64,000 bases of DNA, taken from positions 31,541 through 95,540 of the forward strand of contig JANQMN010000099.1 in NCBI GenBank assembly GCA_028280065.1. Reading direction: 5' to 3'. The stretch comes from Hahella sp. GTDB lineage: Bacteria; Pseudomonadota; Gammaproteobacteria; Pseudomonadales; Oleiphilaceae. A program made the position numbers and the translations under genes. Every line of letters starts with the position of its first letter. Positions within the stretch are counted from its first letter, which is position 1. This document shows positions 49,458-60,240 of this stretch, piece after piece. The notes below the pieces were generated by a model. It made no database searches, was not told the DNA's origin, and was given only the letters and a program-made list of their open reading frames with translations.

Positions 49458-50255
49458 ATGCGGTTTCTTATCATAATTTGCTGTAGTTTTTCTTTGCTTA
49501 ATGCCCATGCGGAAGCGCTGGTTTTGGCGGTCGCGTCAAACTTCAACAGCACGATGAAGAAGCTTGTCGAGGATTTTGAACGGCGCCATGACCAGCAGGT
49601 CGTCGTGAGCTATGGGTCCACCGGCAAACTTTTTGCACAAATTGTGCAAGGGGCACCATATGACCTGTTTCTGGCGGCTGATACGATACGCCCCCAGCGG
49701 CTAATTGACATGGGTAAGGTCGTTTCTGAGACGCCCTATGTCTATGCTATCGGCCGGCTGGTATTGTGGAGTCCGAGTGTCGGCTTGGTGGATCAACAGG
49801 GTCGGGTATTAAGCGGTGATCATTTTCGGCGCTTGGCGATTGCCAACCCTAAAATTGCGCCTTATGGCAGTGCAGCCATTGCTGTCTTGGAAGAGTTGAA
49901 TTTAGCCGACAAGTTGGCCGATAAGCTCGTGCGGGGAGAAAACATCGCTCAGACTTTTCATTTTGTAGCAACCGGCAATGTCGAGCTGGGTTTTGTCGCC
50001 TTAAGCCAGACCCTGGTAATGAACTCACCCGGCTCCAGCTGGCAGGTTCCGGAACATTATTACCCTCCGTTGGAGCAGGGTGCGGTGTTGATAAAAAGCA
50101 ATGCAATGCATCCAGCAGCAAAGCTTTTTATGGCCTATTTGCAGTCGCGTCCGGCGAAGGCGATCATTCGCAACAGCGGTTATCGAGTTAGCGAAGTACC
50201 CATGGAATTAGATTCAAGCCGTCGTGATTTGGCAAATATACAAGAGGGTCCATGA
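49458..50255 (+). CDS. modA: Molybdate ABC transporter substrate-binding protein
   Basis: Signal peptide; LAVASNFNSTMKKLVEDFERRHDQQVVVSYGSTGKLFAQIVQGAPYDLFLAAD; next to modBC. Confidence 0.9.
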   Translation: MRFLIIICCSFSLLNAHAEALVLAVASNFNSTMKKLVEDFERRHDQQVVVSYGSTGKLFAQIVQGAPYDLFLAADTIRPQRLIDMGKVVSETPYVYAIGRLVLWSPSVGLVDQQGRVLSGDHFRRLAIANPKIAPYGSAAIAVLEELNLADKLADKLVRGENIAQTFHFVATGNVELGFVALSQTLVMNSPGSSWQVPEHYYPPLEQGAVLIKSNAMHPAAKLFMAYLQSRPAKAIIRNSGYRVSEVPMELDSSRRDLANIQEGP

Positions 50256-50929
50256 CTGAAGTTGATTGGCAAACCATTTGGGTATCGCTAAAGCTCGCCA
50301 GCGTGACGACCCTCATTCTCCTCGTCGTCGGGACCGCCTTCGCCTGGTGGCTGACGAATACCCAGTCGCGAAGCCGCAGTATCGTCAGTACTATTGTTAC
50401 GTTGCCGCTAATTCTGCCGCCCACGGTATTGGGCTTCTACCTTCTCCTGTTCCTGGGTCCGCAAGGTCCCGTCGGCAAACTGACGATTTGGCTGGGTTTG
50501 GGCACCTTGCCGTTTACGTTTACCGGGCTGGTCGTCGCCAGCGTCATCTACTCGTTGCCATTCGCCGTGCAACCTATGCAAGCGGCATTTGAAGCCCTTG
50601 GCCGGCAACCTCTGGAAGCGGCAGCGACTCTTCGGGCAGGCGGCTGGGACCGGTTTTTTAGCATTGCATTGCCTATCTGCCGGCCCAGTTTAATTACCTC
50701 CGGAATTCTGGTTTTTACCCATACCATCGGCGAGTTTGGCGTGGTGCTGATGATAGGCGGCAATATTCCCGGTCAAACTAAAGTACTTTCGGTGGCCATA
50801 TATGATCATGTCGAAGCACTGGAGTATGCCCAGGCCAATCTGCTGGCCGGTGGCTTGATTGTTTTTTCGGTGATCATGTTGCTGCTGATTCAGGTATTGC
50901 GCCAACCGGTCGGTGTCGGTCGCATATGA
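50252..50929 (+). CDS. modB: Molybdate ABC transporter permease
   Basis: LPLILPPTVLGFYLL, EALGRQPLEAAATLRAGGWDRFFSIALPICRP, GEFGVVLMIGGNIPG. Confidence 0.93.
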   Translation: MTEVDWQTIWVSLKLASVTTLILLVVGTAFAWWLTNTQSRSRSIVSTIVTLPLILPPTVLGFYLLLFLGPQGPVGKLTIWLGLGTLPFTFTGLVVASVIYSLPFAVQPMQAAFEALGRQPLEAAATLRAGGWDRFFSIALPICRPSLITSGILVFTHTIGEFGVVLMIGGNIPGQTKVLSVAIYDHVEALEYAQANLLAGGLIVFSVIMLLLIQVLRQPVGVGRI

Positions 50930-51993
50930 ATCTCAATCTGCAAATAACCAAGGCCGGGTTTCGGCTTGAGGCCGATACGCAATTACCGGATACCGGGGTA
51001 ACGGTCATATTAGGTCCCTCCGGCTCCGGTAAAACTACCCTGTTACGGGTGATTGCCGGATTGGAAAAGCAGATAACCGGGTTGATAGAAGTGGCGGGCC
51101 AGATTTGGCATAAGGACGATGCTGTGCATCTGCCGCCAGAACAGCGGGATATCGGTTATGTGTTCCAGGATGCCGCGTTGTTTCCACACCTCACAGTCAA
51201 TGAAAATCTATTTTATGGATTCAGCCGCATTCCTGCCGCCAAGCGTATTATCAAGCCGGATGAAGTTATCCAGCGGCTTGAATTGGAGGCGCTTTTAGCG
51301 CGCTATCCCCAACAATTATCCGGCGGACAGAAGCAGCGCGTCGCACTTGGGCGCGCACTTCTAACCAGTCCTGCCATCCTGTTAATGGATGAGCCACTGG
51401 CAAGTTTGGATATTTCCGGGCGCCAGCAGATTTTGAACTACCTCGAAAGCCTGTTCGCAGACCTAGCTCTTCCTGTTCTCTATGTCACCCATTCCCATGC
51501 GGAAGCCTTACGGCTGGCATCCACGCTGGTGTACATGGAACAGGGGCGGGTAATCGCTACCGGACCCTTGAATAAGCTGGCCACCGATCCGGATTTACCG
51601 CTGGCGCATCTTGAAGAAGCCAGTGCTGTGCTGGTAGGCAACATTTCCGGCCAGGATAACGAATATCACCTGACGCGGCTGGAAGTGGATGCCGGATGCC
51701 TTTTTGTCTCGCAAAACGAACGGACATTGGGCAAAACGGCGCGGATCAGTATCCGGGCGAGAGATGTGAGTTTGTGTCATCAACCGGCAAGCGATTCGAG
51801 CATTATGAACGTGTTACCGGTAGTTGTGCGGGATATTCACGCCGATAAAGATCCCGCGCATCAATTGGTCAGAGTTGAAGCAGGCAGAGATGTGCTATTG
51901 GCGCGCCTGACACGGAAATCGGCGGACCGGTTGGCCGTGCATTCCGGCCGCAGGATGTATGCGCAGGTCAAAAGCGTGGCGATTGTGGATTAA
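50926..51993 (+). CDS. modC: Molybdate ABC transporter ATP-binding protein
   Basis: GPSGSGKTTLLRVIAGLE, LSGGQKQRVALGRALLTSPAILLMDEPLASLD, C-terminal TOBE/Mop-like. Confidence 0.93.
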   Translation: MNLNLQITKAGFRLEADTQLPDTGVTVILGPSGSGKTTLLRVIAGLEKQITGLIEVAGQIWHKDDAVHLPPEQRDIGYVFQDAALFPHLTVNENLFYGFSRIPAAKRIIKPDEVIQRLELEALLARYPQQLSGGQKQRVALGRALLTSPAILLMDEPLASLDISGRQQILNYLESLFADLALPVLYVTHSHAEALRLASTLVYMEQGRVIATGPLNKLATDPDLPLAHLEEASAVLVGNISGQDNEYHLTRLEVDAGCLFVSQNERTLGKTARISIRARDVSLCHQPASDSSIMNVLPVVVRDIHADKDPAHQLVRVEAGRDVLLARLTRKSADRLAVHSGRRMYAQVKSVAIVD

Positions 51994-52143
51994 GATACTC
52001 TTGGTGAGACTCACACGATCAGCCCTCGGTTTTATTGTCTGCGATGGATCAATATTCAACCTCTTTCCAGTGCCCTGTCATTTTTAAATCAGATTAGCTG
52101 AGCTAGGCTAGAATAAACAATAAGATCATGGGCCTGGATAACA

Positions 52144-53286
52144 ATGACTGCCAAATTCACTCAAGAAGATATTGCCGAATTTGTGTACGCCAGAAACCTG
52201 GAAGCCACCAGTTTGCAGGATGTTATCGGCAAGGTCATCAAAGATGACCGGATTCTTCGCTATGTTCCGGAAGCCTTATGCCAGATCGACCCCAGAGACG
52301 GCGACTTGGTGGTGTACAACTCCTCACGGTCACACCGCACCCATATGAGCGCAGGCGCAATGCCTGAACCGGAGGACGATTCGGATCGATGCCCTATTTG
52401 CAAAAAGCAAATGACACCCATCATCGATATCGCCGATCTGAGTGAAGGCTTTACCTTTATCAATAAGAACCTTTATCCGATTTTTCACCCGCTAAACAGG
52501 TTGATCGACGAAATTCTGGAACAACCGTTGCCACCCGATCCTTTGCACCATGGCCGAAAATCGACAGGTATCCATCTATTGCAGTGGACTTCATCACTCC
52601 ACGACCGGGATTGGCACAATATGCCGCAGGCGGATTGCGAGATTGTCATGGGGCGGTTAGCGGCACTGGAAAGCAAGTTACTGCATGAAGCCCGGGAGTT
52701 TATGCCCGCATCGCAACCGCCAATGGGAGACAAAAAAACCTTTGGCTACGTCTCGATCATTAAAAACTACGGGCATGCCGCAGGCGCATCGCTGACCCAT
52801 GGCCATCAACAAATTGGCTTTAACAACATCATGCCCAGCAAGTTCTTCAATAACTTGTGTTTTTATAATCGAAATCGGCGGGTTTTCTCCCAGTACATGC
52901 TCGATGAAAACCCGAAAGACCTGTTGGTCAAAGACTTTGGAAAGGCGGTGCTAATCGTCCCCTATTTTATGCGTCGCGCCTTCGACATGTTGCTTATCCT
53001 TAAGGACACAACCAAGCAATTCATCCATGAATTGGACGAAGAAGAACTCAACCAGGTCACAGGAGGCATGCGCAAAGCCATTGGCGCTATTCTGCGCTTG
53101 ATGCACCAGCAAGGAAAAGTTCCTTCGTATAACATGACGGTTAACAATGGTCCGGGAGCCGGGCTCTATTTTGAGTTTCTGGCCCATACCCAGGAACTGG
53201 GGGGGTTTGAACATCTCGGACTTTGGGTGTGCCAAGCCAATCAATACGAAGTCGCGCAACAGCTCCGTGAAACGATTGTGCTGTAA
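52144..53286 (+). CDS. GalT-like HIT-superfamily protein
   Basis: CPICKKQ, IIKNYGHAAGASLTHGHQQIGFNNI, NNGPGAGLYFEFLAHTQELGGFEHLG. Confidence 0.65.
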   Translation: MTAKFTQEDIAEFVYARNLEATSLQDVIGKVIKDDRILRYVPEALCQIDPRDGDLVVYNSSRSHRTHMSAGAMPEPEDDSDRCPICKKQMTPIIDIADLSEGFTFINKNLYPIFHPLNRLIDEILEQPLPPDPLHHGRKSTGIHLLQWTSSLHDRDWHNMPQADCEIVMGRLAALESKLLHEAREFMPASQPPMGDKKTFGYVSIIKNYGHAAGASLTHGHQQIGFNNIMPSKFFNNLCFYNRNRRVFSQYMLDENPKDLLVKDFGKAVLIVPYFMRRAFDMLLILKDTTKQFIHELDEEELNQVTGGMRKAIGAILRLMHQQGKVPSYNMTVNNGPGAGLYFEFLAHTQELGGFEHLGLWVCQANQYEVAQQLRETIVL

Positions 53287-53435
53287 TGCAGGCAATCCCG
53301 GATTAAAACACGATTAACTGAGACCTATCGTTTCCTGTTGTTGCAATCATACGATTTTACTCCAAAAATTTGCTCAATAATTATGCTGCATGGCCGATAG
53401 CGAATAAATACCGTTTGCTTCGCGGGAGCGTGCAG

Positions 53436-54491
53436 ATGCAAATTGTCTCCTCAAATATAGCCATGCAGTCAGTCTCCAGCCGCACCGAAAGCCGGCAGGA
53501 CATCCGCTCCGGGCCAGAGCCTCCGGCGGGAGGGAACGCTTCGGCCCAAGAGACTGCGCAGGAGGCTTCTCGTCAAGTCATTGAAGGGCAAAAGATTGAT
53601 GTGGCGTTGGTTGCCGGTTACCAAACCAACAGCAACCAATCCGTTCAGGCTCAGGACCCTATTCTCGATAATTTGTTAAATGAAGGTACGGAAGTTCGCT
53701 TCATTCGTCTGCTGCTGGAAAAAATGACGGGTATGCGTTTGGCCGACGAGGCCTATCAGCCGCTGAAGTTATCTCCTGAACAACTCAATTTTGAGTTCAG
53801 GGCCATATCGGAAAGTGAGTTGATGGTAAATCTGGATATGGCACCCGTTGCGCCTGATCAAACAGTGACACGTCTGCTGGATGTTTCCGAGTCTTACGAA
53901 TTTGAGGTGTCCGGGAATATCTCCCTGGCCGATGGCTCAACGCTTTCCGTGGATCTTTCCAGCTATCGTCAAAGTGAATATACGTTGGATATCACCCAGA
54001 ATTTTCAAGATCCACTGGTCATCCAGCTCACACCAGGGGAAATAGAACTGACCTCCGAGCGTATCGGGTTTGATCTTGATAGCGATGGCGAGACCCAAGA
54101 GAGTATTTTCTTTGTCACTGGCAACTCGCGATTTCTCGCATTGGACCGTGATCAAAACGGTCAAATCGATAGTGGCGCGGAATTGTTCGGTGCGGTTTCC
54201 GGCAATGGTTACCAGGAACTGGCGGTATTTGATGAGGATGGAAACGGTTTTATCGATGCGGGGGACAGCGTTTTCAGCCAACTCCAGCTAATCGCCAAGG
54301 ACAGTCAAGGCAATGACCTGATCACTTCCCTGAAAGATGCGGGAATCGGCGCCATCTATCTTTCGTCGGCCGCAACACCGTTGGGAATAGAGAAGTCGGG
54401 CGTATTGGCGGCGCAGGTGCGGGCATCCAGTTTTTATCTCACGGAAAGCGGCAGGCTTGGTGCCACGCATCAGGTTGATTTATTGGTCTGA
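53436..54491 (+). CDS. EF-hand-like Ca-binding protein, hypothetical
   Basis: DLDSDGETQESIF, LDRDQNGQIDSGAELFG, FDEDGNGFIDAGDSVF; likely start MQIVSSNIAMQ. Confidence 0.65.
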   Translation: MQIVSSNIAMQSVSSRTESRQDIRSGPEPPAGGNASAQETAQEASRQVIEGQKIDVALVAGYQTNSNQSVQAQDPILDNLLNEGTEVRFIRLLLEKMTGMRLADEAYQPLKLSPEQLNFEFRAISESELMVNLDMAPVAPDQTVTRLLDVSESYEFEVSGNISLADGSTLSVDLSSYRQSEYTLDITQNFQDPLVIQLTPGEIELTSERIGFDLDSDGETQESIFFVTGNSRFLALDRDQNGQIDSGAELFGAVSGNGYQELAVFDEDGNGFIDAGDSVFSQLQLIAKDSQGNDLITSLKDAGIGAIYLSSAATPLGIEKSGVLAAQVRASSFYLTESGRLGATHQVDLLV

Positions 54492-54504
54492 GAAGGCACC
54501 GGTA

Positions 54505-54537
54505 CAAAAAAGGCAGGGAAGTCCCTGCCTTATTTAT
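54505..54537. terminator. Bidirectional terminator between convergent genes
   Basis: AAAAAAGGCAGGGAAGTCCCTGCCTTATTTAT hairpin with A/T flanks. Confidence 0.8.
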
Positions 54538-54554
54538 GTACGAAAAACTGCCGA

Positions 54555-56999
54555 TTAGCTGCGAGGGTACTTCTTCAAGTTCCAGATACGCTCTACATAG
54601 TCTTCCATGGAGCGGTCGGAATTGAATTTACCCATGGTTGCCGTGTTGATGATCGCGCTCTTCGCCCAAGCTTTCTTGTCCCGGTACTTAGCATCCACCT
54701 TCAATTGCGCGTCGCTGTAAGCGCGGAAGTCGGCCAATACTTTGTAGCGGTCGCCATCATCCAAAATGCTGCGCTTGATGGAGGATAGTTCTCCCGGATG
54801 TCCAGGGGTAAAGAAGTCTGTGTCAAACCAGTCCAGGACTTCTTTGATTTCTGAATCATTGTGATAGACGGCTCTGGGGTCATAGCCTTTCTCATTCAGG
54901 GCTTTGACTTCATCGACCGTCAAACCGAAGATGAAGCAGTTTTCTTCACCCGCTTCTTCGGCAATCTCTATGTTTGCACCATCAAGCGTGCCTAAAGTCA
55001 GCGCACCGTTAAGGGCTAGCTTCATATTGCCGGTACCGGAAGCTTCTTTACCAGCGGTAGAAATCTGCTCAGAAACATCAGCGGCAGGAATCAGTTTTTC
55101 CGCCAAAGATACTCGATAGTTAGGCAGCATGATAACTTTAATCTTACCGCCAATGCTTGGGTCATTGTTGATCTTGTCGGCTACCTTGTTGATGGCGTAA
55201 ATAATATCTTTCGCCAAAGCGTAACCGGGAGCGGCTTTTGCTCCGAAAATAAACACTCTTGGCGCCATGTCATAGTCGGGATTCGCCAGGAGACGGCGAT
55301 ACAGCGCCATGATGTGGATCAGGTTAAGATGCTGCCGCTTGTACTCATGCAAACGTTTGATTTGAATATCGAAAATCGCATTCGGATCAACATCGACATC
55401 CACCAGCTTTTTGATTACCTTGGCCAGATCAACCTTATTTTGGTACTTGATTTCCATGTAAGCTTTTTGGAATTTGGCATTGGTCGCTAACTTGGCCAAC
55501 TTCTTCAGCTTGTACAGGTCCCTAGGCCATTCCTTATCAACATGCTCATCAATAAGCGCCGATAGTCTTGGGTTACAGGCCTTCAACCACCGACGTGGGG
55601 TTATGCCGTTAGTAACATTGATAAGCTTCTCTGGCCAGAGTTCGTTATATTCCGGGAATAGATCGCTCTTAACCAAATCCGAGTGGATCTGCGCTACACC
55701 GTTGACTTTATGCGAGCCGATGACAGACAGATTACCCATGCGAACCCGGCGTCCATGGCCTTCCTGAATGATAGAAAGCTTAGCTTTAATCTCGTCATTT
55801 CCAGGCCACTTTTTCTCAACTTCTTCGGTCAGGAAGCGATGGTTGATCTCGTATATGATTTCCAGATGACGTGGCAATACTTTTTCGAATAACCCGACAC
55901 TCCAGGTTTCTAGTGCTTCAGGCAGAAGAGTGTGGTTGGTGTAGGCAAAGGTATTGGTACAAACGTCCCAAGCGTCATCCCAGTTGAGGTCATGCAGATC
56001 CATCAGCACCCGCATGAGTTCAGGCACTGCCACCGCGGGGTGGGTGTCATTCAACTGAATGGCGATTAACTTGGTAAATTGACTGAAGTCTTTACCATGG
56101 GCGCGCGTGTAACGACGCATAATGTCAGCGATAGACGCTGCGGTGAAGAAATACTGCTGAATCAAGCGTAATTCTTTACCTGCTTCTGTTTCATCGTTTG
56201 GATAAAGAACCTTGGAAATGGTTTCTGCTTGGGCTTGTTCCAGTTGGGCGTCTACGTAACCGCCAGCGTTAAAAACATCCCAATCAAAGAAGTCGTTGGC
56301 GCGGCTTTCCCAGAGACGCAGTATGTTCACGTTAGAGCCAGCATAACCGACGATGGGAATATCCCAGGGAATTGCCTTAATAGTGCGGCCTGGGTGCCAG
56401 ATTTTCTTGTGTTTACCGTCTTCGTATTTAGTTTCTACATAACCGTAAAGCATGACGGTCTGGTTGGATTCCGGTCTGACAACTTCCCAAGGGTTGCCAT
56501 AATCCCGCCAGGAGTCCGGGCGCTCAATCTGGCGTCCGTCTCGGAAGGTTTGCTCGAACAGGCCATGTTCGTAGTGAATGCCATAGCCGACAGCCGGGTA
56601 GTTCAGGGTCGCCAGGGAATCCAGGAAGCAGGCTGCCAGACGGCCCAGACCGCCATTACCGAGCGCCATGTCGGGTTCTTCTTCCAATAAATCCGTTAAG
56701 TCTTGTCCGCATTCCGCCAACGCTTCTTTGGTGACATCGAACAACTCTAGATTATGCAGGTTGTTTGATAGCAAGCGGCCCATTAAAAATTCTAAAGATA
56801 GGTAATTCACCGCGCGGGTGTCGTGTTTTGAGTGGGTTTTCTGGGTTTCCGTCAATCCCGCCATGACGTATTCATTGACTGCGGCGGCGGTTGCTGTCCA
56901 CCAGGCTTTGGGGGATGCTTTCTCTTCATACGTGCCCAAACTGCCGCGTAGGTGTTGCAGGATCTTGTCTTTCAGTATCTTAGCAGTTACCTGTCCCAT
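54555..56999 (-). CDS. glgP: Glycogen phosphorylase
   Basis: 814 aa; [69 protein letters not shown]. Confidence 0.97.
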   Translation of the reverse strand: MGQVTAKILKDKILQHLRGSLGTYEEKASPKAWWTATAAAVNEYVMAGLTETQKTHSKHDTRAVNYLSLEFLMGRLLSNNLHNLELFDVTKEALAECGQDLTDLLEEEPDMALGNGGLGRLAACFLDSLATLNYPAVGYGIHYEHGLFEQTFRDGRQIERPDSWRDYGNPWEVVRPESNQTVMLYGYVETKYEDGKHKKIWHPGRTIKAIPWDIPIVGYAGSNVNILRLWESRANDFFDWDVFNAGGYVDAQLEQAQAETISKVLYPNDETEAGKELRLIQQYFFTAASIADIMRRYTRAHGKDFSQFTKLIAIQLNDTHPAVAVPELMRVLMDLHDLNWDDAWDVCTNTFAYTNHTLLPEALETWSVGLFEKVLPRHLEIIYEINHRFLTEEVEKKWPGNDEIKAKLSIIQEGHGRRVRMGNLSVIGSHKVNGVAQIHSDLVKSDLFPEYNELWPEKLINVTNGITPRRWLKACNPRLSALIDEHVDKEWPRDLYKLKKLAKLATNAKFQKAYMEIKYQNKVDLAKVIKKLVDVDVDPNAIFDIQIKRLHEYKRQHLNLIHIMALYRRLLANPDYDMAPRVFIFGAKAAPGYALAKDIIYAINKVADKINNDPSIGGKIKVIMLPNYRVSLAEKLIPAADVSEQISTAGKEASGTGNMKLALNGALTLGTLDGANIEIAEEAGEENCFIFGLTVDEVKALNEKGYDPRAVYHNDSEIKEVLDWFDTDFFTPGHPGELSSIKRSILDDGDRYKVLADFRAYSDAQLKVDAKYRDKKAWAKSAIINTATMGKFNSDRSMEDYVERIWNLKKYPRS

Positions 57000-57331
57000 C
57001 GATACATTACCTTCTAGTGCGTGTTAATTAGTAGTGTTTCTGATTAAAGATCGACACTTTCCAACATTGTTATCCGCTGGTCAACCGTTTAACTAGAAAC
57101 GCGTATTGTAAAAACTACTACATGGGGGTGGTTGAATTCTTGCGCAACATCAAGTCAAGAAAGCATAAAAATTAGTGTTTTTATTCTAATTATTTACATT
57201 TAGTTGGCTTGTTAATTGCCTCAAGGCGTTGATTTACTTATCGTAGCCGGGATAAATCCTTGGCCAATAATAGTAGACTAAATATGTATAATTACGTAAT
57301 TTTTAATCCGAATGCATTCAGTAAAAAACAG

Positions 57332-57676
57332 CTAGTCTACTACTTCGATTGAGGTGAGTTCCACATCCCTCCCGGAAATGATTTGCAGATCAAATTCATT
57401 ACATAAAGGACAGGGAGCATACAGTTCCTCCATTACCGTTTCGTGACCACACCGGCGGCAGCGGCCAATGCTGTCCACCGGCACGATAGTCAAGTCGGCT
57501 TGTTCCGCGCAAGTATTTTTCACTACTGAGTTAAAGCAAAAGCTTAGGGCTTCCGGTTCGACATGGGATAAACGTCCGATGGACACCGTGACTGTTTTGA
57601 CTTTGGCGAATGGAGCTTTGTCCCTTTGCGCCAGAATGATATCGAGAAGGTTTTGCGCAAGACTCAATTCGTGCAT
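57332..57676 (-). CDS. hypA: Hydrogenase nickel-incorporation protein
   Basis: MHELSLAQNLLDII; CRRCGHETVMEELYAPCPLCNEFDLQIISGRDVELTSIEV. Confidence 0.95.
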   Translation of the reverse strand: MHELSLAQNLLDIILAQRDKAPFAKVKTVTVSIGRLSHVEPEALSFCFNSVVKNTCAEQADLTIVPVDSIGRCRRCGHETVMEELYAPCPLCNEFDLQIISGRDVELTSIEVVD

Positions 57677-58194
57677 CGGGTTTTCTGTCGGTTGTCCTGT
57701 GCGTCTCGGGGTGGCGCCGTCCTGCCGCGACCACTATCGATATACCCCCAGTGTGACAACTGCTGCAGAAGAAAATCGCAGCTTGTCTTGAATCCCTCCC
57801 TGGCCTGTGCTGAAAGCCGCTCCTCGAACCGGTCGAATTCATAACCGCGAATGGCAAAAACATAGGCTTCTACATGTACGTCAAATATGCTTTCGGCTAA
57901 ATAGAGCAGCGCGCCCGGAGAGAGAGTGTGGGTACCGAAACTCGCCTGAGGTGCTGCCCTTACGGGAGACAATTGATAAGGTCCGGGTAACTCCAATGCC
58001 GCATCAACAAACAGGACTCTGCCGGCTTGTTGCATTAACAGGGCATCTTCGACGGCAAGCTGATAACCGATATGGACATCAACATTTTTCAGTTCCAATG
58101 CCTCTATATAGTTTGCACAAGCCGGACCCAACCCGTCGTCCTGGCGGCCGGGATTGCCGTAGCCCAAGACCAGAAGTGAACCGTCCTCAGACAT
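57664..58194 (-). CDS. hoxW: Hydrogenase maturation endopeptidase
   Basis: LLVLGYGNPGRQDDGLGPACANYIE; VLFVDAALELPG; adjacent to hoxH; probable start MSEDGSLLV. Confidence 0.9.
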   Translation of the reverse strand: MSEDGSLLVLGYGNPGRQDDGLGPACANYIEALELKNVDVHIGYQLAVEDALLMQQAGRVLFVDAALELPGPYQLSPVRAAPQASFGTHTLSPGALLYLAESIFDVHVEAYVFAIRGYEFDRFEERLSAQAREGFKTSCDFLLQQLSHWGYIDSGRGRTAPPRDAQDNRQKTRCTN

Positions 58195-59668
58195 CAGTCG
58201 GCGTGGAAGCTTGGCCATGGAGGTGCTGGCTGGCTTTGTCCAGCAAACCTCCGTCGGCGTTGTACAACTCTATCTGTAAAGGCATTTGGCCTAAGGCATG
58301 AGTCGCGCAAGAAAGGCACGGGTCGTAGGCCCTTACCGCAACTTCGACATGGTTCAGCAGGCCATCGGTAATCTTTTTCCGGCCGCTTAAAAATTTCTGC
58401 GCGACCTGGGTAATGGCTCTATTCATGCCGGTATTATTATGGGTTGTGGAAACGATTAAATTGCAGTAGGTCACCTGATCATTTTCATTGACTCGGTAGT
58501 GGTGGAATAAAGATCCCCTAGGAGCTTCGATTACGCCGATGCCTTCTTCCCTGCGCTCTCCCTGTAATCTGAGTTCGTGACCTTGCAGATCCGGGTCCTC
58601 TAGAAGTTCATGAATTTTTTCGACACAGTGCAGAACCTCGATCATCCGGGCCCAATGATAAGCGAGTGTCATATGATTGGGGTGGCCGCGATTGAAGGCG
58701 CGAAATTCGGTCAGTTCGTCATTTGCCAACGGCGTATCGATAAAGGCGACATTGTTCAGCCGGGACAGAGGACCCACCCGGTACCAACCGTCCAAGGCCC
58801 CGCGTTGCTTGATGAAGGGAAACTTCATGTACGACCAGGAGCGCACTTCTTCCATGATGTGCTGGTTGAATTGCTGAGTATCCACCTGATCAAAAATGAT
58901 CTGTCCGTTCGCATCCGTGGCACGCAGGTGACCGTGGTACAGGTCCATAGCGCCATCTTCGCGAACCAGCGACAGATGATTGGAACGGAAGTTGGCAAAA
59001 CCTTCCACATCGTCCTGGTGGGCCTGTGTGTAGTTGCGGGCGATTTCTACTGCGCCATGCGCCCATTTGGTCATTTGATCAATATCCTTTAACAGGATAT
59101 CGCGTTCTTCTATGCTAAGATTTTTATTTATTCCCCCCGGTATTGCACCGGTACCGTGAATTTTCTTGCCTGCAGTGTAACGAATCACTTCCTGGCCGAA
59201 TTTACGCATTAACACGCCTTGCCGCGCCAATTCCGGAAAGGCTTTGATCACACTGAAAATGTTACGTTTCCGAGCGTCCGCGCCAAAACCAAAGAGCAGA
59301 TCGGGGGAGGAAAGGTGGAAAAAATGCAACACATTGCTCTGCATGATTTGCCCGTAGTGCATCAATCGGCGCATCTTCTCCGCTGTCGGCGTTAATTGAT
59401 CGACGCCCATGATGATGTCCATTGCTTTTGCCGCCGCCAAATGATGACTCACCGGGCAAATGCCACAGAGCCGTTGCACGATAACCGGCACTTCCCAGAG
59501 CAGGCGGCCCTGAATGAAACGCTCGAAGCCGCGAAACTCGACAATGTGTAAACGCGCCTCGCTGACCTGGTCATTGCTATCCAGATGGATGGTGACTTTG
59601 CCATGGCCTTCCACGCGGGTTATCGGCTCGATTTCAACAATGCGGGTTTTTTGCGATTGCTCAGTCAT
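58187..59668 (-). CDS. hoxH: NAD-reducing [NiFe] hydrogenase large subunit
   Basis: RLCGICPVSHHLAAAKAMD and DPCLSCATHALGQ metal-site motifs. Confidence 0.96.
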   Translation of the reverse strand: MTEQSQKTRIVEIEPITRVEGHGKVTIHLDSNDQVSEARLHIVEFRGFERFIQGRLLWEVPVIVQRLCGICPVSHHLAAAKAMDIIMGVDQLTPTAEKMRRLMHYGQIMQSNVLHFFHLSSPDLLFGFGADARKRNIFSVIKAFPELARQGVLMRKFGQEVIRYTAGKKIHGTGAIPGGINKNLSIEERDILLKDIDQMTKWAHGAVEIARNYTQAHQDDVEGFANFRSNHLSLVREDGAMDLYHGHLRATDANGQIIFDQVDTQQFNQHIMEEVRSWSYMKFPFIKQRGALDGWYRVGPLSRLNNVAFIDTPLANDELTEFRAFNRGHPNHMTLAYHWARMIEVLHCVEKIHELLEDPDLQGHELRLQGERREEGIGVIEAPRGSLFHHYRVNENDQVTYCNLIVSTTHNNTGMNRAITQVAQKFLSGRKKITDGLLNHVEVAVRAYDPCLSCATHALGQMPLQIELYNADGGLLDKASQHLHGQASTPTDV

Positions 59669-59679
59669 CTCCCCTCACC

Positions 59680-60240
59680 TCAGTCATAGTTGATGGTTTC
59701 GTAATTAAGTTCGGGCACTTTCCCTTGCAGCAGGGAAGAAAGCACGGTCCAGAGAATTTCCCCGGAAGGCGGGCATCCGGGAATCTGATAATCGATTTTT
59801 ACCACATCGACACAGGTATAAACCTTGTCCAGAAGCAGTGGCAACGAGGGATCGTTGGGGATCTCCTGTCTCGGGTTATACACCTTGTCGCTGCTGTTAT
59901 AAGCGGTTTCCAGGCATTCTCTGAGGGGGTCGTCGGAATGCATGATGGCATTGCGCATCACCGGTAAGCCGCCCATGATGGCGCATTGTCCGATGGCCAC
60001 CAGTACGTCGCAGTATTTGCGGAAATCCTGGAGCACATGGACATTATCCTCGTTACAGCATCCGCCTTCGATCAGGCCGATATCACAACGCCGGGTAAAT
60101 TTCTTGAAATCTGTGAGCGGCGAGCGGTCGAACTCGACATGCTTCAATAGCTCGATAACCCTTTCGTCCATATCCAACAGCGACATATGGCAGCCGAAGC
60201 AGCCTGCAAGAGAGACAGTCGCAACCCGTTTTTTTCTCAT
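59680..60240 (-). CDS. hoxY: NAD-reducing [NiFe] hydrogenase small subunit
   Basis: LAGCFGCHMSLLDMDE, IEGGCCNEDNV, VAIGQCAIMGGLP, IPGCPPSGE. Confidence 0.95.
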   Translation of the reverse strand: MRKKRVATVSLAGCFGCHMSLLDMDERVIELLKHVEFDRSPLTDFKKFTRRCDIGLIEGGCCNEDNVHVLQDFRKYCDVLVAIGQCAIMGGLPVMRNAIMHSDDPLRECLETAYNSSDKVYNPRQEIPNDPSLPLLLDKVYTCVDVVKIDYQIPGCPPSGEILWTVLSSLLQGKVPELNYETINYD